A stretch of DNA of 64,000 bases from Helianthus annuus (Eukaryota > Streptophyta > Magnoliopsida > Asterales > Asteraceae). Each line of letters opens with the position of its first letter. Positions within the stretch are counted from its first letter, which is position 1. The stretch lies in the NCBI RefSeq assembly GCF_002127325.2, contig NC_035440.2, forward strand, positions 78,993,880-79,057,879, given 5' to 3'. The notes beneath the pieces were generated by a model. The model saw only the letters and a list, made by a program, of their open reading frames with translations, made no database searches and was not told the origin of the DNA. Shown here piece by piece: positions 1-12,075 of the stretch. Made by a program: the position numbers and the translations under genes.

Positions 1-1235
1 CTTAAAACAATAGTAGGTATCAAGTCTTATATGCCAAAAATAGTTTTAACCCATACTATGCGTTTTTAAAAGCGTAAAAGTCGGTTTTAAGCGATTTTCG
101 GGTTATAATAGGAAATCTGAGTTTTTGATCAGTTCATAAGGTTCAAATATTTTATTTATTATGTAAAATCAGTAGCAAATAGTTTGGTATCAAAATGTTA
201 TGTAAAACTCATTTTATTAGCAAAAAGGGTATAATCGACAATTACCGAATCAAAGCTAGAACCCTATGTTATGAACAGCTTAAAAATAAATAAAAATATT
301 CAAAAATCCCAAAATATTATATTACATCAGTGGATAGAAAGTTTGGTGTCAAAATTTGGGTTTAGATAGGCTTTATGCTAATAATGCCGTTTAATTAATA
401 AAAAGCTTTCGAATTACGATATTGAGCATAACTCCTAATTTATACCTCAAACTGATGTCAAATTTTGAGGACATGTTTATAAATCAGTAACAAAGGTTTT
501 TTGTCCTCTCACATTTTCAAAAATCTCGTTTTAAGGTCAAAAGGGCATAATGGTCAACATTTAAGCAATTAACGGAAACATGCAAATGAAATGGGTTAAT
601 TAGGAACCAAGTTGTATAACCTCAGAGGGTTATACTTAACCTATAACTTGGTCCTAATGGAACTCTAAGGCATGTCTAAACTAAACTAATCGGGTCAGAA
701 CTGAAAGTCAAAGCAAAACTCTACTTTTGCGACTTTCGGTTCCGAATCGAGCCTAAACTTGAAATTGTCGGATTGAACATGCTTAGACATGTTCTTACAT
801 TAATTACCAACTTATATAAGTGTTAAAACAGGTTTCATAGCTTCTACATTGCTAATTATGAGTTTATTTGCAAAATAGCTTTCTGTTGACTTTTTATAAT
901 TAAGTTTGGCCCAACAATTGACCTAGTTAGAGTGGAAATTAGAGGGTGCCCTTTTAAGGGTTTATTACCCACATAATTACCAACTCATAGCCACTTTCAA
1001 TTCGAGAAATCACTGTACCATTAGTGATTAATCACTAAGTCAAAGCTTAATTACGACGGCTTTGACTTTTGGTCATTAGACTAATGAAACTTGAATTAGA
1101 GAGGTTAAGGATGCTTACTGAAGTACTTAGCACGAGTAATGATCCTTAGAGAATGACCTTGAGCTCCAGGAGGCTCCCAAAAGTGAGTTATGAATAATTT
1201 CAAGTGTGCATGAACAATGTTGCAACAAAGGCTCC

Positions 1236-1243
1236 TTATATAG
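1236..1243 (-). promoter_or_regulatory. TATA box of the E1 LTR
   Basis: The minus strand reads CTATATAAGGAGCC, a good plant TATA context. It lies about 820 bp into the reconstructed LTR from its TG end, so transcription would start near 1210 and run towards position 1. Confidence 0.5.
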
Positions 1244-1664
1244 GAATTTAGAATGCATGAGATCATTCCACCAAGGTCTACAATTGATCCCTGATGATTT
1301 CCAAGTGTCCCTATGCATGAAAAACCACTGGTGCAGCCCCTGGGATCGAAAACCATGCAACTAAGGCGGTGCAACCTGCTAATACAGGCATCTGCCATGT
1401 TTTTGGACGGTGGCAACTTTTAGGCGGCCCGCGTAAGAGATAAGGGAGTCTTACGCGGCCGGTATGAGTGCCAGATCCGGTCAACAAAGTTTCAGAAATT
1501 GCAACATTAGTCCCTGGTCCTTCTAAACATGTTTTAACTTTCATTTATTGCACTTTTAACCCCCAAACTTGACTTTTAAGGACTTTAAGTCATAAAAAAA
1601 GTTCGTTATGCTCCCGGTTAGTTATAAGATCACCGAAAAGTCCTGAATTTCAACGTTGACGCTT

Positions 1665-1669
1665 TTAAC
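1665..1669. repeat. Target-site duplication of E2 (left copy, TTAAC)
   Basis: TTAAC directly precedes the LTR start TGTCACACC at 1670. The same five bases follow the far LTR end at 22676-22680. Confidence 0.9.
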
Positions 1670-2190
1670 TGTCACACCTGCTCGTAGCGGAAGCGCGAGG
1701 TGTGATCTGATCGGTTCTCATTGCATAACAATATAAGTGAACATACTAAATGAATAAAAACAAGCTCCAATGCCATTGTCATAATCGTTTCAAAAGAACG
1801 CAACATAAGTTAAATGTATTGGTTACAAGCTATCAAAAGAAAATAAGTTGTCATTGTTTCATACATCAAAATGTAAGTCTTAAAATGTCAAGGCTTTGAC
1901 CACTATATCACCGCAAAGAGGCGGTATATAACGGGCAAACCCTTCAAATGTTGGCATGGAGTCTCGATACTTTCTTTCTTGAACTGAAATACCTGCATGG
2001 TCCACTAATTTCCTGAAATACATGTTAAGTTTGAAAACATCAACAAAAGTTGGCGAGTTCATGCAGTTTAGTTGTATAAGATGTATCTGTAAAATGTGAG
2101 ATGTATTTGTATCAAAACTGTATGTAAAGATGTATCCGTAAAATGTGAGATGTATTTGTATCAAAACTGTATATAAAGATGTATCCGTAA
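1670..2190 (-). repeat. E2 3' LTR, distal segment
   Basis: Begins TGTCACACC and matches 20445-20900 almost base for base. It contains tandem copies of a roughly 50-bp unit (GATGTATCCGTAAAATGTGA and following), and E3 landed inside this repeat. The LTR continues at 10838. Confidence 0.88.
2186..2190. repeat. Target-site duplication of E3 (left copy, CGTAA)
   Basis: CGTAA precedes the TGTAACACCCC terminus of E3. The identical CGTAA follows its other end at 10833-10837. Confidence 0.93.
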
Positions 2191-3924
2191 TGTAACACCC
2201 CAACCCGGAAGGGCTGACGTGTCACAATAACGGTAACATAAACAAAAGTCATAATTCCATTTATTTATTTGATAAGGATACAACCACACGACCATTAAAA
2301 TTAAGATTAATATACAAGCGGAGACATTCATCTTAATTAACTAACATCTTCAGATTTATTCATAGGCTTTATTCTTATCTCTTTTCACCTCCCAAAGTAA
2401 CCTGTGGACCTGTATATACAAAAAGTTTACGGAATGAGCCGAATGCTCAGTACGGAATTTTAGGCTCAAATAACAGATAATGCTTTATATGAAATCTTAT
2501 CCGGATGGAACTTTATGATACCATGCAAGAACATAATTTCATAATCATATCTTACGGATGTACCCATGAGCAAACTTAAAACGTGACAATACACAGGTAG
2601 CTACTCCTGCATAATTATCACATGAGATGGCGAATTGGCATACCCGTTATCCACCTCCTTATACTTAAATTCTAGGATCGATCCATACGCCTCCTAATAG
2701 CCTTATGTACCACACTTGTACTTAAGAGACGCCGTGAACTGATCTCTCCGTCACGGATGGAGCACATGATGTTAATGCCACAACAACATGCTCGTGGGAC
2801 ACTCCACGAGAAGCGATACTCAGGGTATCAGAGTACAAATGGTCTTATTCACATAACTTATAAAACTTATTTTCATAACAAAACGGAACATATATTGGAA
2901 CATGCGATAATGAATATAACATAATACTATCGCATGACATGAAAGCTAAATCAAATGATTAGGATAGGAATCGAACGGACTGTCAAATGAATCGATAATC
3001 AAAGACGTGAGGAGTTTTTAACAGATATAGTAATTTAGTGGTTTATAACAACTTGAATATGAAGCAATAAAGAGTGGCGTAAGGATCCGTACCTTAATAA
3101 CTCCAAAGTGAAGCTACCTTGTGCTAATATTTTAGATTTATACGGGCAGAGTTTAGACTACTGATTAATCTTTTAACCTAATTTAAATAACATGCACACA
3201 AACTAGGTTAGTAACTTAATACAGCATTTACGTCAATTCACGAGATTAAACTCTCACAATGATTAACAAGTGCAATACTTAACAATTCAATCGGATTCAC
3301 AACGAATAACAGAGCATAGTCCGAATTCGAACAGTACTCAAATATTCAAGTTGAAATCACGACGAAAAATCAAAGTACAAGCTCAATTTGAGCAGCACTC
3401 GGACAATCGTTGGATAGTTATAATCGATCGGACGTTGAATCGTAATAGCGATCGAGTTATTACCCTGATTGCGGCAGCGTTTCGTGAATTGTGTGTGTTT
3501 GTGCAGTATTCAAACGATACCTCTGTGTGTGTTTTGAGTTTTGAAGTCGAATGAACAGAAAACTTCAAGTGCCAAAGCCCCCTATTTATACTGAAATTTG
3601 GTCCCCCAGGCGAGTCGCAACAGAGGATAACAATCCTGTCGTGTGTCGCGGCAGGTGTCTATCTACCCTAGGGTAGCCCCGTCACTTGCATAGCCTTGCT
3701 GAGTCGCTGGATTCGTAAAGTTCTATTTAGACAGCGTTTAATTTAGATAATCGTCACTTTAGGGTTTAACCCCCTTGAGTTTTAGGGGTCCTGATCCTGA
3801 TTCCGATTGTTATGAAAATTTTAAGGTTAGTGCAGAATTACTTAGGTGTCTTAATTAGGGTTTTCTAGTGATCTATTATTCTTTTTATTTCTAGAATAAT
3901 GATTTTAAATTTATGGGCATTACA
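2191..3924 (-). repeat. E3 3' LTR
   Basis: Starts TGTAACACCCC and ends in TACA on the plus strand, and matches 9102-10832. It carries a TATAAATA on the minus strand at 3583-3590. Relative to the other copy it has lost several CpG-type sites, for example in the GC-rich palindrome near 3612-3650. A 94-codon plus-strand frame inside it is antisense to the element and is not counted as a gene. Confidence 0.95.
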
Positions 3925-4333
3925 ACTATTACCCCCTTAAAAGAAATTTCGTCCTCGAAATTTTTCAAATAAGAATATAACCTATCGCATAAGTAACAGA
4001 AACGAAATTTCATAGCAGAGTTACTAACTTATATAACCAGAATCTCCTAACCACACATGTGTATCTGAAATTCATAACTAAAGTCATGACTATACTTGTC
4101 AATTACCTTATATATGTGCCCTAATGGTCCTTCTATAACGTATCTTAACAAAATATCTTACGGTACGAAAAGTTTTCAGATACTTAGAGTGGCTATTAGT
4201 ACTGATATTTTCTACATAGATATGCTTAGTCATAGCTAAAATATATTCACATAAGGTAAAGCATAAATGACCGTAAACAGAAACAAATGAACATATATCA
4301 AAGAGCAAGATTTACCGTTACTTGACCAAAATT
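3925..4333 (-). other. E3 3' untranslated region with polypurine tract
   Basis: Non-coding gap between the pol stop and the 3' LTR. On the minus strand CTTTTAAGGGGGT (3931-3943) is the polypurine tract that would prime plus-strand DNA synthesis. It is followed by the block reading GGACGAAATTTC, a signature shared by the PPT regions of E2, E4 and E13. Nothing else is seen. Confidence 0.75.
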
Positions 4334-6283
4334 CTATTGCGAGAATAGATTAGGGTATAGAGAACGAATTGATTCTTCTGATTCCCATGTTGCTTCGTGT
4401 TCAGAATGATTTTTCCAAAGGACTTTAACAAACGGAATTACTTTCCTACGCAAAACCCTTTCTTGTCGATCTAAGATGGCTTCTGGTTCTTCTTCGTATG
4501 ACAAATCTTCGTGAATTGTAAGTAACGGATAACTAATGACATGGAGTGGATGATAATTATATCCTCTTAAAGAGGATACATGAAAAACGTTATGAACGTG
4601 AGAGAGTTGAGGCGGTAAAGCTAGTCGATATGACACTTCCCCAATTCTTTCAAGGATTTCAAATGGACCGATGAAACGGGGACTAAGTTTCCCTTTAATT
4701 CCAAATCTACGAATGCCACGCCAAGGTGATACCTTTAAGAATACGTGGTCACCAATTTTAAATTCGAGGGGTCGCCTATCTTGATCTGCATAGCTCTTTT
4801 GTCTACTCTGAGCTTCTTTCAGTTTTTCTCGGGCCATAGTGACTTTTTCATTTGTAATCTGAACTAATTCTGGCCCTTCAAGGATCTTTTCTCCGACTTC
4901 ATCCCAACATAATGGTGCGCGACATTTCCGACCATACAAAAGCTCAAAAGGTGCCATGCCAATACTTGCTTGCCAACTATTGTTGTAAGCGAACTCAACA
5001 AGACATAGATATTCATCCCAGTTTCCAGACCATTCAAGTGCACATGCTCGGAGCATGTCTTCCAAGGTCTGAATTGTGCGTTCTGACTGCCCATCTGTTT
5101 GTGGATGGAAAGCCGTACTAAACTTTAGTCGTGTCCCCCAAGCTGCCTGAAAACCTTTCCAAAATCGTGAGGTGAAACGTGGGTCTCTATCGGAAATAAT
5201 GGAAGATGGTGTGCCATGGAGTCGAATAATTTCTTGAAGAAATATTTCGGATAACTTATTAACCGAAAATCCTTGCTGAATTGGTAGAAAATGTGCTGAC
5301 TTTGATAATCTATCGACAACAACCCATACAACATCATTCTTCTTGAATGTCTTAGGGAAACCAGTAACAAAATCCATTGTGATCTCATCCCACTTCCATA
5401 TGGGAATATCCAATGGCTGCAACAGACCGCTTGCTCGTTTGTGTTCAATTTTCACTTGTTGGCAAGTGAGGCATTTACTTACGTATCGAGCAACGTCTTC
5501 CTTCATGCCATTCCACCAGAAGTTCTGTCTTAAATCTCTATACATCTTGGTAGATCCTGGGTGAATCGAAAATGGTGAGCTGTGAGCTTCGGCTAACAAT
5601 GACTCACGAAGGGTGGAGTCATCGGGTACACAAAGTCTTTTGCCGCACCAAATCACCCCCTGATGGTCTATACTAAATTCAGATTGCTTACCCACCTCGA
5701 GATTTTGCACAATTACCCATAGTTCTCCATCTTGCTTTTGTGCATCTTTGATCCGGGATATGAGGTCGGGTTCAATCTGCATTCTAGCTAGATATCCATC
5801 AGATTTACTAACCTGAAGCCAAATGTCCATCCTTTCGAGATCCCTCCTAATACGAGGTTGAATTTGTAGGGAAAATATAGTCCCGGAATTCTTTCGGATT
5901 AATGCGTCAGCTACAACATTGGCTTTGCCTGGATGGTATTGAATATTTGCGTCATAATCTTTTAAAAGTTCTAACCACCTTCTTTGCCTCATATTTAGCT
6001 CCTTCTGCGTAAATATATACTTGAGGCTCTTGTGGTCGGTAAAGATGTCACAACTTTCACCATACAGATAATGTCGCCAAATCTTAAGTGCAAAGACGAC
6101 TGCGGCTAGTTCTAAATCATGTGTAGGATAGTTAACTTCATAAGGCTTCAACTGACGGGAGGCATAAGCGATAACCTTCCCATGTTGCATTAGCACACAA
6201 CCTAATCCTTTCTTTGAGGCATCACTGTAGACTTGGTAACCTCCTGATCCAGAAGGGAGAGCGAGTATCGGAGAGGATACGAG
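4334..6283 (-). CDS. E3 pol, C-terminal part: RNase H, integrase, chromodomain
   Basis: Same frame as the upstream gag-pro-RT ORF and separated from it only by the stop at 6284-6286. From the first Met near 6196 there are 620 residues: the rest of RNase H (DHKSLKYIF), then an HHCC zinc-binding region (H...H followed by CLTCQ), then the integrase DDE core ([15 protein letters not shown]; the glutamate in [12 protein letters not shown]), and last a chromodomain-like tail (VKVLW...EATWE). Integrase inserts the cDNA, and the chromodomain is thought to guide insertion towards heterochromatin. Length and motifs look complete. Translated alone it would lack protease and RT, so a full polyprotein needs readthrough. 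Lineage beyond chromovirus is inferred. Confidence 0.93.
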   Translation of the reverse strand, partial: LVSSPILALPSGSGGYQVYSDASKKGLGCVLMQHGKVIAYASRQLKPYEVNYPTHDLELAAVVFALKIWRHYLYGESCDIFTDHKSLKYIFTQKELNMRQRRWLELLKDYDANIQYHPGKANVVADALIRKNSGTIFSLQIQPRIRRDLERMDIWLQVSKSDGYLARMQIEPDLISRIKDAQKQDGELWVIVQNLEVGKQSEFSIDHQGVIWCGKRLCVPDDSTLRESLLAEAHSSPFSIHPGSTKMYRDLRQNFWWNGMKEDVARYVSKCLTCQQVKIEHKRASGLLQPLDIPIWKWDEITMDFVTGFPKTFKKNDVVWVVVDRLSKSAHFLPIQQGFSVNKLSEIFLQEIIRLHGTPSSIISDRDPRFTSRFWKGFQAAWGTRLKFSTAFHPQTDGQSERTIQTLEDMLRACALEWSGNWDEYLCLVEFAYNNSWQASIGMAPFELLYGRKCRAPLCWDEVGEKILEGPELVQITNEKVTMAREKLKEAQSRQKSYADQDRRPLEFKIGDHVFLKVSPWRGIRRFGIKGKLSPRFIGPFEILERIGEVSYRLALPPQLSHVHNVFHVSSLRGYNYHPLHVISYPLLTIHEDLSYEEEPEAILDRQERVLRRKVIPFVKVLWKNHSEHEATWESEESIRSLYPNLFSQ

Positions 6284-8962
6284 TCATTTCTTTAGTTCTT
6301 CAAAGCTTTTCTCTTGTTCCTCATTCCATGAGTACTTCACCCCTTTCCTTAGGAGTTTTGTGAGTGGTAAAGCAATTACCGAGAATCTTTCAACAAATCT
6401 TCGGTAATAGCCAGCAAGACCCAAGAAACTTCGTATTTCGGTAACAGAAGTGGGTCTTGGCCATTTTGTAATAGCTTCAACCTTTGTTGGGTCTACCATA
6501 ATTCCCTCTGCTGATATGACATGACCTAGAAATGACACTTGGCTAAGCCAAAAGTCACACTTGGAAAACTTCGCGTACAACTTTTCATGCCGCAAGGTTC
6601 CAAGTACTACATGTAGATGTGCTTCATGCTCTTCGCGACTCTTAGAATACACCAGAATGTCATCGATAAAGACAATAACGAATTTGTCTAGGAATTGGTG
6701 AAATACGCGATTCATCAAATCCATGAAGACTGTGGGTGCATTAGTTAGCCCAAAGGGCATAACCAAAAATTCGTAATGACCATATCGAGTACGAAAAGCG
6801 GTCTTGGGAACATCATCATTCTTGACTTTTAGCTGATGGTACCCAGACCTCAGGTCGATTTTTGAGAAGAACTGAGCCCCCTGAAGTTGATCAAAGAGAT
6901 CATCAATGCGAGGTAGAGGATACTGATTACGAATAGTAATCTTGTTCGGCTCTCGGTAGTCAATACATAAACGCATACTACCGTCTTTCTTCTTCACAAA
7001 TAAGACCGGAGCACCCCAAGGTGAAACATTGGGTCTTATGAATCCTAGATCTAACAATTCTTGCAATTGTTCCTTCAACTCCTTCAGTTCCATCGGAGCC
7101 ATACGGTATGGAGCTTTAGAAATAGGTTCGGCACCAGGGATCAAGTCGATGGTGAATTCTAACTGACGGTCGGGTGGTAATCCCGGGAGTTCATCTGGAA
7201 ATACATCAGGATATTCACGAACAACGGAGTGGCTATCGATACTCTTAATACTAGCAGAAGTATCCTTAATCGATGCTAGGAATCCAGCACAGCCGTTTGA
7301 TATGGATTTTCGAGCCTTAAGCGCAGAGATAATTTTAAGAGATTTATGAGCTTGAGTTCCCTGATATATAATATCAGGATGATGAAGATCACAGAAAATA
7401 ACACGGCGAGAATGACAATCTATAGTTACGTGATGTCGAGATAACCAATCTATTCCTAGAATAACATCAAAGTCACACATATGTATAGGAAATAGGTCTG
7501 CCTTACACACAATAGATTCAATACAGATCGGATAATCTTTATATACGTAAGTGATTACGGATGAAGTTCCTATGGGAGTGGAAATGGTTAAAGTATGATC
7601 TAAGAGAGTTGGTCTTATCGGAAGATACTTAGTAAACGAGTGGGATACTAAAGAATGGGTCGCTCCTGTATCGAATAACACATAGATACTACGTTCACCA
7701 ATTTGAAGGGTTCCAGATACAGTACCTGGAACATTAGCAGCGTCAGTAGCAGAAAGTGCGAAAACTCTTCCTCCAATATTGGGTTGATTATTCTTCTTAG
7801 TATCTTTCATAGGACATTCCTTGATCATGTGTCTAGTTTGGCCACATCTAAAGCATGCTCCTGTACTTTGGTGACATATGCCCTGATGTCTCTTACCACA
7901 AGTATTACATAGAGGATATGTAATTTGATTCGGGTTTACTTGTTGATTCAATGGTTGAGCTCTAATAGGTTCTGCATATAACTGAATCTGGTTTTGAGCA
8001 GGCCTCGGGTTTTGAAATCTAGGTTGCCATGGACGTGCTTGATTTCCAAAGTTTTGATTTCCTTGCGCTTTACGATCTTGATGCTGTGGCGTAGTGGATG
8101 ATTGGCCGGTTTCTTGCTTAAATTGGCCTTCCCTATTTCTCTTCTTATTATCCCCAGTTCGAGATAGGAATTCTTTCCTTTCGAATTCAAAAGTTTTGAT
8201 TGCATCAGCAACTTCGGTGATATCCTTAAATTTCATGTACATGATCGATTTCCGAATTCGATCATTAACTGCCCACTTGCATTTTTCTGCCTGGACTTCT
8301 GCTGATCCTGCAACATCTCCTACAATACTAGCCAACCTTGAAAATCGAGTAATGAACTCAAAGGCTGGTTCATCACTCCCCTGTCGAATTATTGCATACT
8401 CCCTGATATAAGCTTCTTTATCAGCGGTCGAAAAATACTTATCGTAAAAGATATTACGAAAGTCGACCCATGAAAGATTAGAGTCAAAATCATCCCCTCC
8501 TTTGACTTGCTTATATCCTTCCCACCAAGTTTGTGCATCATCTTCAAATTTGTAGGTAGCCAGTCTAACTTTGTATTGCTCCGGAACTCCAAGGACTCCG
8601 AAGATCTTTTCAACATGAGCTATCCAGTTTCTTGCTTCGACTGGATTAGTAGCGTGACTAAAGGATTTCGGCTTTTGTTTTTGGAATTTACTAATCCATA
8701 TGTCTATACTATAAGTAATATTGTTAGTGGTATTCTCACGAGTTTCACCACCAGAGGTTGGATTAGTGTTAGTGCGTTCTGGATGACGAGTTTGTTGAAT
8801 AACGGCCTCGGCTGTTTGGGCAACAAGGTTTGGAAGCAACCCAGCAACAGCCTGGTTGATAGCATTAATTATGTTTGGATCAACTGGAGTTTCATTCGAA
8901 GAAGTGTTGTTACGGTCATGGTTAGTACGAGTATTCCTACATGGCGGACGATGAGGAGGCAT
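6284..8962 (-). CDS. E3 gag-pro-RT polyprotein (stops at a premature TGA)
   Basis: 892 residues from an ATG about 125 bp inside the primer site. Domains in order: retrotransposon Gag capsid region (roughly residues 95-240), a CCHC zinc knuckle ([14 protein letters not shown], near 370-382), aspartic protease with DTGA (near 431), then reverse transcriptase with [10 protein letters not shown], the YPLPRIDD block and the catalytic FIDDILVYS (near 764). RNase H begins before the break. A single in-frame TGA at 6284-6286 ends the ORF, and the frame stays open for about 650 more codons downstream. The context of the stop is compatible with one C-to-T change. In this family gag-pol is normally one frame with excess gag made by other means. 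This copy is probably non-autonomous unless the stop is read through. Confidence 0.94.
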   Translation of the reverse strand: MPPHRPPCRNTRTNHDRNNTSSNETPVDPNIINAINQAVAGLLPNLVAQTAEAVIQQTRHPERTNTNPTSGGETRENTTNNITYSIDIWISKFQKQKPKSFSHATNPVEARNWIAHVEKIFGVLGVPEQYKVRLATYKFEDDAQTWWEGYKQVKGGDDFDSNLSWVDFRNIFYDKYFSTADKEAYIREYAIIRQGSDEPAFEFITRFSRLASIVGDVAGSAEVQAEKCKWAVNDRIRKSIMYMKFKDITEVADAIKTFEFERKEFLSRTGDNKKRNREGQFKQETGQSSTTPQHQDRKAQGNQNFGNQARPWQPRFQNPRPAQNQIQLYAEPIRAQPLNQQVNPNQITYPLCNTCGKRHQGICHQSTGACFRCGQTRHMIKECPMKDTKKNNQPNIGGRVFALSATDAANVPGTVSGTLQIGERSIYVLFDTGATHSLVSHSFTKYLPIRPTLLDHTLTISTPIGTSSVITYVYKDYPICIESIVCKADLFPIHMCDFDVILGIDWLSRHHVTIDCHSRRVIFCDLHHPDIIYQGTQAHKSLKIISALKARKSISNGCAGFLASIKDTSASIKSIDSHSVVREYPDVFPDELPGLPPDRQLEFTIDLIPGAEPISKAPYRMAPMELKELKEQLQELLDLGFIRPNVSPWGAPVLFVKKKDGSMRLCIDYREPNKITIRNQYPLPRIDDLFDQLQGAQFFSKIDLRSGYHQLKVKNDDVPKTAFRTRYGHYEFLVMPFGLTNAPTVFMDLMNRVFHQFLDKFVIVFIDDILVYSKSREEHEAHLHVVLGTLRHEKLYAKFSKCDFWLSQVSFLGHVISAEGIMVDPTKVEAITKWPRPTSVTEIRSFLGLAGYYRRFVERFSVIALPLTKLLRKGVKYSWNEEQEKSFEELKK

Positions 8963-9101
8963 CTATAGGAATAGACATAGGAGTTAAACCAATTAAGAGA
9001 TCAAGTTGAATCCTATCATAGATATCTACCCATTCCTCACAGGTCTTAATTACTATCTTCAAGTTTTCTACAGGAAAGAGCCTTTGCTCTGATACCATAG
9101 C
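8963..9101 (-). other. E3 5' leader
   Basis: Short untranslated stretch between the primer site and the gag ATG on the minus strand. No ORF or repeat. Confidence 0.6.
9086..9097 (-). other. E3 primer-binding site (tRNA-iMet type)
   Basis: The minus strand reads TGGTATCAGAGC, complementary to the 3' end of plant initiator tRNA-Met, four bases from the LTR edge at 9102. It is where minus-strand cDNA synthesis starts and it fixes the orientation of E3. Confidence 0.93.
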
Positions 9102-10490
9102 TGTAACACCCCAACCCGGAAGGGCTGACGTGTCACAATAACGGTAACATAAACAAAAGTCATAATTCCATTTATTTATTTGATAAGGATACAACCACAC
9201 GACCATTAAAATTAAGATTAATATACAAGCGGAGACATTCATCTTAATTAACTAGCATCTTCAGATTTATTCCTAGGCTTTATTCTTCTCTCTTTTCCCC
9301 TCCCAAAGTAACCTGTGGACCTGTATATACAAAAAGTTTACGGAATGAGCCGAATGCTCAGTACGGAATTTTAGGCTCAAATAACAGATAATGCTTTATA
9401 TGAAATCTTATCCGGATGGAACTTTATGATACGATGCAAGAACATAATTTCATAATCATATCTTACGGATGTACCCATGAGCAAACTTAAAACGTGACAA
9501 TACACAGGTAGCTACTCCTGCATAATTATCACATGAGATGGCGAATTGGCATACCCGTTATCCACCTCCTTATACTTAAATTCTAGGATCAATCCATAGG
9601 CCTCCTAATAGCCTTATGTACCACACTTGTACTTAAGAGACGCCGTGAACTGATCTCACCGTCACGGATGGAGCACATGATGTTGATGCCACAACAACAT
9701 GCTCGTGGGACACTCCACGAGAAGCGATACTCAGGGTATCAGAGTACAAATGGTCTTATTCACATAACTTATAAAACTTATTTTCATAACAAAACGGAAC
9801 ATATATTGGAACATGCGATAATGAGTATAACATAATACTATCGCATGACATGAAAGCTAAATCAAATGATTAGGATAGGAATCGAACGGACTGTCAAATG
9901 AATCGATAATCAAAGACGTGAGGAGTTTTTAACAGATATAGTAATTTAGTGGTTTATAACAACTTGAATATGAAGCAATAAAGAGTGGGGTAAGGATCCG
10001 TACCTTAATAACTCCAAAGTGAAGCTATCTTGTGCTAATATTTTAGATTTATACGGGCAGAGTTTAGACTACTGATTAATCTTTTAACCTAATTTAAATA
10101 ACATGCACACAAACTAGGTTAGTAACTTAATACAGCATTTACGTCAATTCACGAGATTAAACTCTCACAATGATTAACAAGTGCAATACTTAACAATTCA
10201 ATCGGATTCACAACGAATAACAGAGCATAGTCCGAATTCGAACAACACTCAAATATTCAAGTTGAAATCACGACGAATAATCAAAGTACAAGCTCAATTT
10301 AAGCAACACTCGGACAATCGTTGGATAGTTATAATCGATCGGACGTTGAATCGTAATAGCGATCGAGTTACCCTGATTGCGGCAGCGTTTCGTGAATTGT
10401 GTGTGTTTGTGCAGTATTCAGACGATATCTCTGTGTGTATTTTGAGTTTTGAAGTCGAATGAACAGAAAACTTCAAGTGCCAAAGCCCCC

Positions 10491-10498
10491 TATTTATA
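10491..10498 (-). promoter_or_regulatory. TATA box of the E3 5' LTR
   Basis: The minus strand reads AGTATAAATAGGGGG. The same element is at 3583-3590 in the other LTR. Expected start of transcription is near 10460. Confidence 0.75.
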
Positions 10499-10523
10499 CT
10501 GAAATTTGGTCCCCCAGGCGAGT

Positions 10524-10551
10524 CGCGACAGAGGACAGCAATCCTGTCGCG
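10524..10551. repeat. GC-rich palindrome in the E3 LTR
   Basis: CGCGACAG (10524-10531) is followed 12 bases later by its exact complement CTGTCGCG (10544-10551). In the 3' LTR both arms have lost one CpG, so the stem is broken there. Confidence 0.7.
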
Positions 10552-11488
10552 TGTCGCGGCAGGTGTCCATCTACCCTAGGGTAGCCCCGTCACTTGCATA
10601 GCCTTGCTGAGTCGCTGGATTCGTAAAGTTCTATTTCGACAGCGTTTAATTTAGATAATCGTCACTTTAGGGTTTAACCCCCTTGAGTTTTAGGGGTCCT
10701 GATCCTGATTCCGATTGTTATGAAAATTTTAAGGTTAGTGCAGAATTACTTGGGTGTCTTAATTAGGGTTTTCTAGTGATCTATTATTCTTTTTATTTCT
10801 AGAATAATGATTTTAAATTTATGGGCATTACACGTAAAATGTGAGATGTATTTCTATCAAAACTGTATGTAAAGATGTATCCATAAAATGTGAGTTGCAT
10901 TTAGATGAAACCAGTATATAAGATGTAGTATGTAAAGCGTCAATGAAATCGTTGATCACTAATGTTTCGTGAGGACATTAATATGTGTGAAGAAATAGGA
11001 AGCAATCCAAACCGAGACGATTTTGTGTCGACTACTATCGAGTGGGACACAAACGCACTCTTCTATATGGGTCCACGGCCAAGAGTGGGGCTCGCCAAAA
11101 CCCATTAGATCTAACCCTCTGTACCTAGGTCCAAACTGGATTAATGGTGCTTAGATGTATGACCCTAGTCGCATATGATCTAAGGTGTTTCATTCCATGA
11201 CTTAACTTACAATTGAAGATATATTTTCCCCAATAGTTGTAAAATTGTAAAGCATTTAAAATGAATAGGGCACATGAACTCACAGAATTGCGTCCGTGAA
11301 TTGTAAGTAACTGTGATCTGACGTACGGTCGTCCTGAATAGTGTCATGACCTACAAACGTTTTATATTTGTTAGACACTTCGGTCTTGTAATGACTTGAG
11401 TACAAGTCTTGTGTCTTGAATGTGTGTAAGACTTGTATGTATTTGTTTTTCGTTGAACTGTGTATTAGATGTATGATTTGTTAAACTG

Positions 11489-11490
<2 letters not shown>

Positions 11491-11538
<48 letters not shown>
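11491..11538. repeat. (AT)24 microsatellite
   Basis: Uninterrupted AT dinucleotides inside the E2 LTR. Confidence 0.97.
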
Positions 11539-11540
<2 letters not shown>

Positions 11541-11649
11541 CACCAAATATATATATGTAATCTTGTATCTTGTGAGTTGTATCATCGGATCTTTTCCTCT
11601 TGATTTTATGTCTTATATGAATAAATTGTATAATTGTATTTTTACCAAT

Positions 11650-12075
11650 TTATATGTCATTGGGCCGAGCCCATGTTTTCATGTCATTGGGCCGAGCCCA
11701 TGCCTTAATGTTATTGGGTCTAGCCCAAGAATTTATGTTATTGGGCCCAAATGTTATTGGGCCTAAATGTTATTGGGCCTAAATAGTATTGGGCCTAAAT
11801 AGTATTGGGCCTTAAGAGTATTGGGCCTAAATAGTATTAGGCTTAATGTTATTGGGCCTTGGCCCATATGTTTGGTATTGGGATTAGCCCATAAATTTTT
11901 GATATTGGGCTTAGCCCATGTATTTATGTTAAGCCCATTTAGAAAGATAAGCCCATTTATATAATATAAGCCCATTTGTTTAAAATAAGCCCATTTGTAT
12001 AAAACAAGCCCATTTGTAAAGATATAAGCCCATTTAGTAAAAATATGTCCATTTTGTGAATATAAGTCCATTTAG
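11650..12075. repeat. Degenerate repeat rich in TGGGCC/TGGGCT motifs
   Basis: Two kinds of short unit in series: ATTGGGCCTAAATAGT-like units up to about 11930, then AAGCCCATTTGTA-like units. Together there are more than 20 TGGGC(C/T) hexamers, first mostly on the plus strand and then mostly on the minus strand. This hexamer is the core of the plant site II element bound by TCP factors. Presence of the motif is seen; a regulatory role is inferred. Confidence 0.7.

Larger units (their letters stand above)
1..1669 (-). mobile_element. E1: gypsy LTR, distal part (cut by E2 and by the window edge)
   Basis: AT-rich non-coding DNA with no credible ORF. It rejoins 22676-23066 if E2 and one copy of the TTAAC duplication are removed, and that right part ends in TGTAACACC (minus strand) next to a polypurine tract and a pol C-terminus. 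I therefore read the whole as one long minus-strand 3' LTR whose distal end lies beyond position 1. A TATA box (minus, 1236-1243) and a GC-rich hairpin (1430-1457) support a promoter here. That it is an LTR is inferred from the junction and the flank; no second copy is in the window. Confidence 0.6.
2191..10832 (-). mobile_element. E3: young, nearly intact Ty3/Gypsy chromovirus-like element
   Basis: 8642-bp minus-strand LTR retrotransposon with all structural parts: two LTRs (1734 and 1731 bp) with TG...CA ends, a 5-bp duplication, a perfect TGGTATCAGAGC primer site, a polypurine tract and one gag-pol frame of about 1540 codons broken by one stop codon. By eye I count about 27 substitutions and one 3-bp indel between the LTRs, around 1.6 percent, so insertion was recent on an evolutionary scale. 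It sits inside an LTR of E2. Transcription runs from the LTR at 9102-10832 towards low coordinates. Confidence 0.95.
9102..10832 (-). repeat. E3 5' LTR
   Basis: 1731 bp, TG...CA, about 98 percent identical to 2191-3924. It holds the promoter that drives E3: TATAAATA on the minus strand at 10491-10498, with the GC palindrome at 10524-10551 just upstream. Confidence 0.95.

Noticed and set aside
3270..3554. 94-codon plus-strand ORF, also at 10181-10462
   Set aside because: It lies in both E3 LTRs, antisense to the element. Presence in both copies is simply LTR identity, the two copies differ in several residues and a 3-bp indel, and there is no recognisable motif.
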